Below, piece after piece: positions 17,254-23,258 of a DNA stretch of 23,258 nt. Under the pieces are notes generated by a model, which saw only the letters and a list, made by a program, of their open reading frames with translations, was not told the DNA's origin and ran no database searches. Source of the DNA: Candidatus Mediterraneibacter gallistercoris (lineage in GTDB: Bacteria; Bacillota_A; Clostridia; Lachnospirales; Lachnospiraceae). The number at the start of each line of letters is the position of its first letter. The first letter of the stretch is position 1. Location: assembly GCA_019119745.1 (NCBI GenBank), contig DWWI01000180.1, forward strand, positions 1-23,258, in the 5' to 3' direction. The translations under genes and the position numbers were made by a program.

Positions 17254-17847
17254 ATGAGTGGACTGGATAAAATGAAAGCCCGGATTCTCGAAGAGGCGCA
17301 GAACACTGCGCGGGAGATCATTGACAAGGCGAAGACAGATGCGGATACGGCTGTGCAGGCTGCGAGAGAATCAGCCGAAGCTGAGGCTGTAAAGATTCTG
17401 GAACGTGCCAGGCGAGATGCGGCGGATTATGGAATGCGCGTAGATTCCTCTATGGATATGCAGAGGAAACAGGCCGTTCTTGCCGCAAAGCAGGATGTGA
17501 TCAGCGGTGTGCTGAAAGCGGCGTATGATGCCGTGATGAATCTGGACGATGAGAAATATTTTGAAATGCTTGAGAAGCTGCTTGAGAAAAACGTCCTGCC
17601 TGAGGCGGGGGAGATCCGTTTCTCGGCAAAAGATCTGGGGCGGATGCCCGCAGGCTTCCCGGATAAGATAAAGAATATCACCGCGTCAAAAGGCGGAAGC
17701 CTGACAGTTTCCGGGGAACCGGAGAAGATGGACGGCGGGTTCCTGCTAGTCTACGGAGGTATTGAGGAAAACTGTACGATCAGCGCTGTATTTGCTTCAA
17801 AGCGGGAGGAATTATCAGATCAGGTGAACAGGCTGCTGTTCGGATAA
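17254..17847 (+). CDS. ntpE: V-type ATP synthase subunit E
   Basis: This is the peripheral stalk subunit, which pairs with the G/H subunit and binds the top of the A3B3 head. The protein has 197 residues: a long N-terminal helix (1 to about 90, with heptads of Ala, Glu, Arg and Lys after GLDKMKARILEEAQNTAREI) followed by a mixed alpha/beta C-terminal domain (DGGFLLVYGGIEENCTISAVFASKREELSDQVNRLLF). The DGGF..YGGIEEN..F block is a good E-subunit signature. RBS AAGGAG (17239-17244). The gap to K is 38 bp and to C is 24 bp, with no terminator. Confidence 0.92.
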   Translation: MSGLDKMKARILEEAQNTAREIIDKAKTDADTAVQAARESAEAEAVKILERARRDAADYGMRVDSSMDMQRKQAVLAAKQDVISGVLKAAYDAVMNLDDEKYFEMLEKLLEKNVLPEAGEIRFSAKDLGRMPAGFPDKIKNITASKGGSLTVSGEPEKMDGGFLLVYGGIEENCTISAVFASKREELSDQVNRLLFG

Positions 17848-17871
17848 AGTGCAGACGTTAGGAGGGTTAAC

Positions 17872-18843
17872 TTGAGTAATACAAAATATACTTATGCGGT
17901 GGCGCGCATCCGCGCACTGGAAGTATCCCTGTTCTCAGATGCATTTATCGAGCAGCTTCTGGCATGCAAAAGCGCGGACCAGGTCCTTCAGTCTGTAATG
18001 GAAAAGGGCTGGGGGGATATGGGCTCCGGGACGGATGCGGAAGCGGTGCTGAAGTGTGAGGAAGAGAAGGCATGGGCCGTGATCCGGGATGTGGCTCCGG
18101 ATATGAGCGTTTTTGATGTGCTCTCTTACCCGAAGCTGTACCACAATCTGAAGGCAGCGGTCAAAGAGGTGAGCACAGGAGTAAAAAATCCCGCCATGTT
18201 CTATGACGACTGTCCTATCCCCGGTGAAGAGATGTACAGGATCATAGAGAACAGAGAGTTTTCCCGGCTCCCGGGCAATATGTCCCGGACGGCGCAGGAA
18301 GCGCTGGATACGCTGCTCCACACAGGGGACGGACAGCTCTGCGACATTATTGTAGACAGGGCGGCGCTGGACGCGATTGAAGAAGCCGGGAAAAAATCGG
18401 GAGAACCGATCATCGAGAACTATGCGGATACGACGGTTGCCATCGCAGACATCAAAATCGCAGTGCGTTCCCAGAAGACAGGAAAGAGAGCAGATTTTAT
18501 GAGAAGCGCCATGGCAGAGTGTGAAAGCTTAAGCATTGATCAGCTGATCCGGGCGGCACTCTCCGGGATGGAAGAGATCGCACAGTATCTGGAGGGCACA
18601 TCTTACGCCGGCGGAGCGGACGCCCTTCGGGAGTCGCCTTCAGCTTTTGAGCGCTGGTGCGACAACCGTATGATCGAGACATTGAAATCTCAGAAATATG
18701 AAACATTTTCTGTCGGTCCTCTTCTGGGGTACCTGATCGCAAGAGAAAATGAGATCAAGACTGTCCGGATCATTCTGACGGGGAAACAAAATGGTTTTAC
18801 GGATGACGCGATCCGGGAAAGGATAAGGGAGATGTATGTATAA
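17872..18843 (+). CDS. ntpC: V-type ATP synthase subunit C (d-type)
   Basis: This subunit is the funnel-shaped connector between the proteolipid ring and the D/F shaft. The protein has 323 residues and is mostly helical with three repeated bundles, for example YAVARIRALEVSLFSDAFIEQLLACKSADQVL at the N-terminus, LSYPKLYHNLKAAVKEV in the middle and GPLLGYLIARENEIKTVRIILTGKQNGF at the C-terminus. The last block is the most diagnostic. It starts at TTG, supported by AGGAGGG (17860-17866) 5 nt upstream; no better ATG exists nearby. The gene overlaps subunit F by 8 bases. Confidence 0.93.
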   Translation: MSNTKYTYAVARIRALEVSLFSDAFIEQLLACKSADQVLQSVMEKGWGDMGSGTDAEAVLKCEEEKAWAVIRDVAPDMSVFDVLSYPKLYHNLKAAVKEVSTGVKNPAMFYDDCPIPGEEMYRIIENREFSRLPGNMSRTAQEALDTLLHTGDGQLCDIIVDRAALDAIEEAGKKSGEPIIENYADTTVAIADIKIAVRSQKTGKRADFMRSAMAECESLSIDQLIRAALSGMEEIAQYLEGTSYAGGADALRESPSAFERWCDNRMIETLKSQKYETFSVGPLLGYLIARENEIKTVRIILTGKQNGFTDDAIRERIREMYV

Positions 18844-19159
18844 GATTGCAGTGGTCGGCGATTATGACAGTATCTACGGTTTCGCCACATTGGGGCTCGG
18901 CATCTGCCCTGTGAGGAACCGGGAGGAAATACGTGAAAAGCTCCGCAGCCTTGCGGAGGAAGAATATGGGATCATCTATATCACGGAAGCGGCGGCAGCC
19001 GAAGTGGGAGATGAGCTGGAAAAGTATCGTGAGAAGACTCTGCCGGCGATCATCCAGATACCGGGAGTATCCGGCAATACCGGAGCAGGCGTCGAGGGTG
19101 TGAAGAAGACGGTGGAACAGGCGGTCGGATCAGATATTCTGTTTGGAGGAGTAAGCTAA
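18836..19159 (+). CDS. ntpG: V-type ATP synthase subunit F
   Basis: This is the small central-shaft subunit that binds D. The protein has 107 residues with the family pattern [20 protein letters not shown] at the N-terminus, [13 protein letters not shown] in the middle, LPAIIQIPG near residue 75 and a C-terminal amphipathic helix. It starts inside the end of subunit C (8-base overlap), and its TAA overlaps the A-subunit ATG by one base. No strong independent Shine-Dalgarno is seen (GGGAGATGT lies just upstream), so coupling to C is likely. Confidence 0.93.
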   Translation: MYKIAVVGDYDSIYGFATLGLGICPVRNREEIREKLRSLAEEEYGIIYITEAAAAEVGDELEKYREKTLPAIIQIPGVSGNTGAGVEGVKKTVEQAVGSDILFGGVS

Positions 19160-20925
19160 TGAGCACAGGAGTTGTTAAGAAAGTCGCAGGCCCTCTTGTC
19201 ATCGCAGAGGGAATGCGCGATGCAAATATGTTCGATGTGGTCCGTGTGTCGAATCAGCGTCTGATCGGCGAGATCATCGAGATGCACGGAGACGAGGCGT
19301 CGATACAGGTCTATGAAGAAACGTCGGGACTGGGACCGGGAGAGCCGGTGGAATCTATGGAAGTGCCTATGTCCGTTGAGCTTGGACCGGGGCTGATCAC
19401 AAGTATCTATGACGGGATCCAGAGACCTCTCGACGATATCATGAAGATTTCGGGAAATAACTTAAAGCGCGGTGTGGAAGTGCCGTCGTTGAAAAGGGAT
19501 CTGAAATGGGAATTTGTTCCCACAGTGAAAGCCGGCGACGAGGTAGAAGCCGGAGACGTGATCGGCACGGTCCAGGAGACTGTACTGGTACAGCAGAAGA
19601 TCATGGTCCCGTACGGCATGAAGGGAACCATAAAAGAGATCAAAGCGGGAGAGTTTACTGTAGAAGAAGTGGTGGCTGTCCTTCAGACAGAGGAGGGCGA
19701 CAAAGAGCTGACGCTCATGCAGAAATGGCCGGTCCGCCGGGGACGCCCGTATAAAAAGAAACTTCCGCCGGAGATGCCCCTGGTCACAGGCCAGAGGGTA
19801 ATCGACACATTCTTCCCTCTTGCAAAGGGCGGTGTGGCAGCAGTGCCGGGGCCGTTCGGAAGCGGCAAGACCGTGATCCAGCACCAGCTTGCAAAATGGG
19901 CTGAGGCGGATATCGTGGTCTATATCGGGTGCGGCGAGCGCGGCAATGAGATGACGGACGTTCTGAATGAATTTCCGGAGCTGAAGGACCCGAAGACGGG
20001 ACAGCCTCTGATGCAGAGAACCGTCCTGATCGCAAACACTTCGGATATGCCTGTGGCTGCCCGTGAGGCGTCCATTTACACAGGGATTACAATCGCGGAA
20101 TATTTCCGTGACATGGGATATTCGGTGGCACTGATGGCAGACTCCACATCCCGCTGGGCGGAAGCGCTCAGAGAGATGTCCGGACGTCTGGAAGAGATGC
20201 CCGGTGAGGAAGGATACCCGGCATATCTGGGAAGCCGTCTGGCACAGTTCTACGAGCGCGCCGGACATGTGATCTCTCTCGGGAAAGAAGGACGCGAAGG
20301 AGCCCTTTCTGTTATCGGCGCGGTATCCCCGCCGGGCGGTGATACGTCCGAGCCCGTATCCCAGGCGACACTCCGTATCGTGAAAGTGTTCTGGGGACTG
20401 GATTCGGCTCTCGCGTATAAGAGACATTTCCCGGCCATCAACTGGCTGAACAGCTATTCCCTGTACCTGGACGATATGGAGAAATGGTTTAACTCAAATG
20501 TGGCTTCGGACTGGATGGAAGGACGCCAGAAGATGATGACGCTCCTTCAGGAAGAGGCAGAACTGGAAGAGATCGTGAAGATGGTAGGTATGGATGCTCT
20601 TTCACCGGGCGACCGCCTGAAGATGGAAGCGGCACGCTCCATCCGTGAGGATTTCCTGCATCAGAATTCTTTCCATGAGATCGATACCTATACGTCGCTC
20701 AAGAAACAGCACATGATGATGCTCCTTGTAAACGCATTCTATGACAGGGCAGTGAAGGCTCTCTCTGAGGGGGCGTCCCTGCAGAAATTGATTTCCATGC
20801 CGGTGAGGGAGCAGATCGGACGATTCAAATATGTGCACGAGGATGCACTGGATGAGGAATATAAGAAAGTAGATGAAGAGCTGACCGCTCAGATCGCGGA
20901 CGCTTTTGTAAAGGAGGGCCGCTAA
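19159..20925 (+). CDS. ntpA: V-type ATP synthase catalytic subunit A
   Basis: This is the nucleotide-hydrolysing or synthesising subunit of the A3B3 head. The protein has 588 residues. It has an N-terminal beta barrel, the non-homologous bulge domain (about 115-190, [17 protein letters not shown]) found only in A subunits, and the P-loop GPFGSGKT (231-238) with K237 and T238. E260 and R261 of CGERGNEM act as catalytic base and phosphate sensor, and [31 protein letters not shown] is the signature. Residue spacing matches Enterococcus hirae NtpA closely. RBS GGAGG lies at 19145-19149 in the F gene. B begins on the base after the stop. Confidence 0.97.
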   Translation: MSTGVVKKVAGPLVIAEGMRDANMFDVVRVSNQRLIGEIIEMHGDEASIQVYEETSGLGPGEPVESMEVPMSVELGPGLITSIYDGIQRPLDDIMKISGNNLKRGVEVPSLKRDLKWEFVPTVKAGDEVEAGDVIGTVQETVLVQQKIMVPYGMKGTIKEIKAGEFTVEEVVAVLQTEEGDKELTLMQKWPVRRGRPYKKKLPPEMPLVTGQRVIDTFFPLAKGGVAAVPGPFGSGKTVIQHQLAKWAEADIVVYIGCGERGNEMTDVLNEFPELKDPKTGQPLMQRTVLIANTSDMPVAAREASIYTGITIAEYFRDMGYSVALMADSTSRWAEALREMSGRLEEMPGEEGYPAYLGSRLAQFYERAGHVISLGKEGREGALSVIGAVSPPGGDTSEPVSQATLRIVKVFWGLDSALAYKRHFPAINWLNSYSLYLDDMEKWFNSNVASDWMEGRQKMMTLLQEEAELEEIVKMVGMDALSPGDRLKMEAARSIREDFLHQNSFHEIDTYTSLKKQHMMMLLVNAFYDRAVKALSEGASLQKLISMPVREQIGRFKYVHEDALDEEYKKVDEELTAQIADAFVKEGR

Positions 20926-22296
20926 ATGCCAAAAGAGTACAGAACCATACAGGAAGTAGCCGGACCGCTGATGCTCGTGCGCGGCGTGGAAGGCGTGACA
21001 TACGATGAACTGGGTGAGATCGAGCTCGCAAACGGTGAGACGAGACGATGCAAAGTGCTCGAGGTAAACGGAAGCGACGTGCTCGTACAGCTCTTCGAGA
21101 GTTCTACGGGAATCAACCTGTCCAACAGTAAAGTCCGTTTCCTCGGACGGAGTATGGAGCTGGGCGTATCCGAGGATATGCTGGGACGTGTCTTCGACGG
21201 CCTGGGACGTCCGATTGACGAAGGACCGGAGATCCTGCCGGAAGCCCGCATGGACATCAATGGGCTTCCTATGAACCCGGCGGCGAGAAGCTATCCGGAA
21301 GAGTTTATCCAGACAGGAGTGTCTGCCATCGACGGGTTGAATACACTGGTCCGCGGACAGAAGCTTCCGATCTTCTCGGCATCCGGTCTTCCCCATGCAC
21401 AGCTTGCCGCGCAGATCGCAAGACAGGCAAAGGTGCTCGGAAAGGATGAGAACTTCGCTGTTGTATTTGCGGCGATGGGTATAACTTTTGAGGAATCCAA
21501 TTTCTTCGTGGAAAGTTTCCGGGAGACAGGAGCCCTCGACCGAACAGTGCTGTTCGTCAATCTTGCAAACGACCCGGCCATCGAGCGTATCGCTACGCCG
21601 AAGATGGCGCTGACAGCGGCAGAGTACCTTGCGTTTGAAAAGGATATGCACGTGCTTGTTATCCTGACAGATATCACAAACTACGCGGACGCTCTCCGCG
21701 AAGTGTCCGCAGCGAGAAAAGAAGTGCCCGGGCGCCGCGGCTATCCGGGATATATGTACACGGATCTTGCATCCATCTATGAGAGAGCGGGAAGGCAGAG
21801 AGGCAAGAAGGGAAGTATTACCATGATCCCAATCCTGACCATGCCCGAGGACGACAAGACACATCCGATCCCTGATCTGACCGGATATATCACAGAGGGA
21901 CAGATTATCTTAAGCCGTGAGCTTTACCGCAAGGGAGTCACGCCGCCTATCGACGTACTGCCGTCCCTGTCCCGTCTGAAAGACAAGGGTATCGGCGAGG
22001 GCAAGACACGCGCGGATCACTCCAACACCATGAACCAGCTCTTCGCCGCGTATGCCCGCGGAAAAGACGCAAAAGAGCTCATGGTCATCCTCGGCGAGGC
22101 GGCCCTGACAGAGATTGACCTGATGTACGCAAAATTCGCGGATGCATTCGAACAGGAATACGTCTCACAGGGATATAACACCGACCGCAGCATCGAAGAA
22201 ACACTGGATATCGGATGGAAACTGTTACGGATGCTGCCACGCACCGAATTAAAACGAATCGACGACAAATACCTGGATATGTACTATGCCGATTAG
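20926..22296 (+). CDS. ntpB: V-type ATP synthase non-catalytic subunit B
   Basis: Subunit B alternates with A in the head and supplies the arginine finger. The protein has 456 residues. As expected for a B subunit it has no working P-loop: the position reads [17 protein letters not shown] (about 151-167). R350 in [17 protein letters not shown] is the arginine finger, at the same residue number as in Enterococcus hirae Ntp[36 protein letters not shown] is a further signature. AAGGAGGG lies in the last codons of subunit A and the two genes abut exactly. Unlike every other junction in the operon, it is followed by a long structured gap before D. Confidence 0.97.
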   Translation: MPKEYRTIQEVAGPLMLVRGVEGVTYDELGEIELANGETRRCKVLEVNGSDVLVQLFESSTGINLSNSKVRFLGRSMELGVSEDMLGRVFDGLGRPIDEGPEILPEARMDINGLPMNPAARSYPEEFIQTGVSAIDGLNTLVRGQKLPIFSASGLPHAQLAAQIARQAKVLGKDENFAVVFAAMGITFEESNFFVESFRETGALDRTVLFVNLANDPAIERIATPKMALTAAEYLAFEKDMHVLVILTDITNYADALREVSAARKEVPGRRGYPGYMYTDLASIYERAGRQRGKKGSITMIPILTMPEDDKTHPIPDLTGYITEGQIILSRELYRKGVTPPIDVLPSLSRLKDKGIGEGKTRADHSNTMNQLFAAYARGKDAKELMVILGEAALTEIDLMYAKFADAFEQEYVSQGYNTDRSIEETLDIGWKLLRMLPRTELKRIDDKYLDMYYAD

Positions 22297-22318
22297 CAGT
22301 TCCGCGGTGCGCGGAAGA

Positions 22319-22364
22319 CGGAAAAGACGGTGCGGAAACTTGTTTACGCAAATCGTCTTTCCGG
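22319..22364 (+). other. Imperfect long hairpin downstream of ntpB
   Basis: CGGAAAAGACG (22319-22329) pairs with CGTCTTTCCG (22354-22363) with one bulged base. Inside it, 22331-22350 is a near-perfect palindrome: TGCG, G, AAAC, TT, GTTT, A, CGCA, with a single G.A mismatch. No T tract follows, so it looks like an RNA stability or processing element and not a terminator. Confidence 0.55.
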
Positions 22365-22374
22365 CTTCTGCATA

Positions 22375-22435
22375 GGGCGGTCAGCCCGCAGTGAGATGAA
22401 GCGAAGCGAAATCGAACTGCCGCGGAACGGAAGCG
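22375..22435 (+). repeat. 61-bp direct repeat, copy 1
   Basis: Identical over 61 bp to 22459-22519, with an 84-bp period. It contains GGGC-GGTCA-GCCC (22375-22387) and then a 33-nt hairpin (22388-22420): GCAGT/ACTGC, tandem G.A/A.G pairs, GAT/ATC and a 13-nt loop containing GCGAAGC. CCGCGGAAC follows at 22420-22428. Confidence 0.95.
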
Positions 22436-22458
22436 TAGAGAATGTGAGCGGTGCGGAA

Positions 22459-22519
22459 GGGCGGTCAGCCCGCAGTGAGATGAAGCGAAGCGAAATCGAA
22501 CTGCCGCGGAACGGAAGCG
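22459..22519 (+). repeat. 61-bp direct repeat, copy 2
   Basis: Perfect second copy, with its hairpin at 22472-22504 and CCGCGGAAC at 22504-22512. A 23-bp unrelated spacer (22436-22458) separates the two. Perfect identity outside coding sequence suggests either recent duplication or a dispersed repeat family kept uniform by conversion. Confidence 0.95.
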
Positions 22520-22587
22520 CAGCGGGCCTGTCCCGGAAGCCGGAGGCAGTACTGGTATTCAGACAGATTAATTAAGGAGGTGGCGTT

Positions 22588-23244
22588 TTGGCGGCAAAAC
22601 AGGTAAATCCGACCAGAATGGAGCTGACGCGGCTCAAGAAGAAGCGGCTCACCGCGATCCGCGGGCACAAGCTTTTGAAAGACAAGCGCGATGAGCTGAT
22701 GCGTCAGTATCTTGATCTGGTCCGTGAAAATATGGAAGTGCGGAAAAAAGTGGAATCCGGCATCAAGTCTGCGAACCGCAACTTTGTCATTGCCAAGGCG
22801 GGAATGTCAGAAGCGGCGCTTAATACGGCGCTCCTGGCTCCCAAACAGGAGATACAGCTTGAGGCGGGAGAGAAGAACGTTATGAGCGTGGACATCCCCA
22901 CATTTGAGTATAAGACGAGAACTGCGGATGAAAATGATATCTATTCCTATGGATTTGCTTTTACATCCAGTGATCTGGATGGGGCGGTAAAATCTCTGGC
23001 GGATATCCTGCCCGATATGATCCGCCTCGCAGAATGTGAGAAGGCGTGTCAGCTGATGGCGTCCGAGATCGAGAAGACAAGACGCCGTGTCAATGCGCTG
23101 GAGCACGTGATCATTCCGGAGACGGAAGAGAGCATCAAGTATATTACAATGAAGCTGGATGAAAATGAGAGAAGCACCCAGATCCGGCTGATGAAAGTGA
23201 AAGATATGATGCTTGAGGATGCGCACCACTACAGTGAAAAATAA
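22588..23244 (+). CDS. ntpD: V-type ATP synthase subunit D
   Basis: This is the central rotor shaft that turns inside A3B3. The protein has 218 residues, mostly two long antiparallel helices: an N-terminal one with the signature NPTRMELTRLKKKRLTAIRGHKLLKDKRDELMR, and a C-terminal one with RRRVNALEHVIIPETEESIKYITMKLDENER. It starts at TTG with a strong AAGGAGG (22574-22580) at 7-nt spacing; the alternative ATG at residue 11 would cut into the conserved NPTRME block. The gene is complete. Only 14 bases follow, so whether the operon continues cannot be seen. Confidence 0.95.
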   Translation: MAAKQVNPTRMELTRLKKKRLTAIRGHKLLKDKRDELMRQYLDLVRENMEVRKKVESGIKSANRNFVIAKAGMSEAALNTALLAPKQEIQLEAGEKNVMSVDIPTFEYKTRTADENDIYSYGFAFTSSDLDGAVKSLADILPDMIRLAECEKACQLMASEIEKTRRRVNALEHVIIPETEESIKYITMKLDENERSTQIRLMKVKDMMLEDAHHYSEK

Positions 23245-23258
23245 AGAACTTCTAAAGA

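Larger units (their letters stand above)
22297..22587 (+). other. Structured intergenic region between ntpB and ntpD
   Basis: This 291-bp gap is the only large one inside the subunit genes from I to D. From left to right it holds GTTCCGCGG (22299-22307), an imperfect long hairpin (22319-22364), two identical 61-bp direct repeats (22375-22435 and 22459-22519), and the ntpD ribosome binding site (AAGGAGG, 22574-22580). GTTCCGCGG is the exact reverse complement of CCGCGGAAC in each repeat. No intrinsic terminator is visible, so ntpD should still be reached from the operon promoter. Confidence 0.8.

Noticed and set aside
20602..21864. A 420-codon open frame on the - strand opposite ntpA and ntpB
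   Set aside because: The + strand carries unmistakable conserved ATPase subunits. The antisense product has low-complexity Cys/His/Leu composition typical of a shadow frame in codon-biased genes.
22375..22519. CRISPR array
   Set aside because: There are only two repeat units of 61 bp with one 23-bp spacer and no cas genes; repeat length and structure do not fit.
22330..22575. An 81-codon frame spanning both 61-bp repeats, ending at the ntpD ribosome site
   Set aside because: It starts at GTG with no Shine-Dalgarno and consists mainly of the duplicated peptide GRSARSEMKRSEIELPRNGS. The 84-bp period keeps the frame by arithmetic. It looks like translated repeat DNA, though translation cannot be fully excluded.

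Overview
The window looks like the chromosome of a gut-type Lachnospiraceae (Clostridia, Bacillota). The grounds are strong AGGAGG-type ribosome binding sites, Gram-positive style intrinsic terminators, a large (about 264 nt) SRP RNA with an Alu domain, a Na+-type V-ATPase operon, and several proteins I associate with that family (DUF2798, DUF6128-like, B12/radical SAM with DUF4080). The species assignment is inference. I see no phage, transposase, CRISPR array or tRNA.

Region 1 (1-6403, + strand). A 5'-truncated PhoU-like DUF47 gene ends in a hairpin. A promoter then precedes a run of genes: a GAF-like/GGDEF/EAL protein in which both the cyclase and the phosphodiesterase motifs are degenerate, an Sfp-type phosphopantetheinyl transferase, a membrane-anchored VanY-type D,D-carboxypeptidase, an HTH protein with a long acidic linker and a conserved C-terminal block, and a dGTPase-like HD hydrolase.

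Region 2 (6396-8917, mixed strands). A DUF6128-like protein (-) converges on dgt. tadA (+) and a four-helix DUF2798 membrane protein (-) converge on a shared bidirectional terminator. The SRP RNA lies on the - strand with a near-consensus promoter, back to back with a + strand extended -10 promoter.

Region 3 (8918-14105, + strand). This is a compact transcription unit: B12/radical SAM DUF4080 protein, a 33-residue membrane peptide, a degenerate AIR-synthase/HypE-like protein, an Lrp/AsnC regulator, a class I aminotransferase and TrmL. Most junctions overlap by a few bases, and a 19-bp-stem terminator closes the unit. Radical SAM, peptide, HypE-like protein and Lrp are translationally coupled, but their joint function is not evident.

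Region 4 (14186-23244, + strand). A complete V/A-type ATPase operon in the order G/H-I-K-E-C-F-A-B-D starts from a promoter with a perfect TATAAT. The proteolipid carries the Na+ ligand set, so this is probably a sodium-motive pump or ATP synthase. The one disruption is a 291-bp gap between B and D. It holds a long imperfect hairpin and two identical 61-bp direct repeats, each able to fold into a stem containing tandem G.A pairs capped by a GCGAAGC mini-hairpin. These repeats are the best candidate for something undescribed here; the rest is mostly recognisable core and accessory metabolism.
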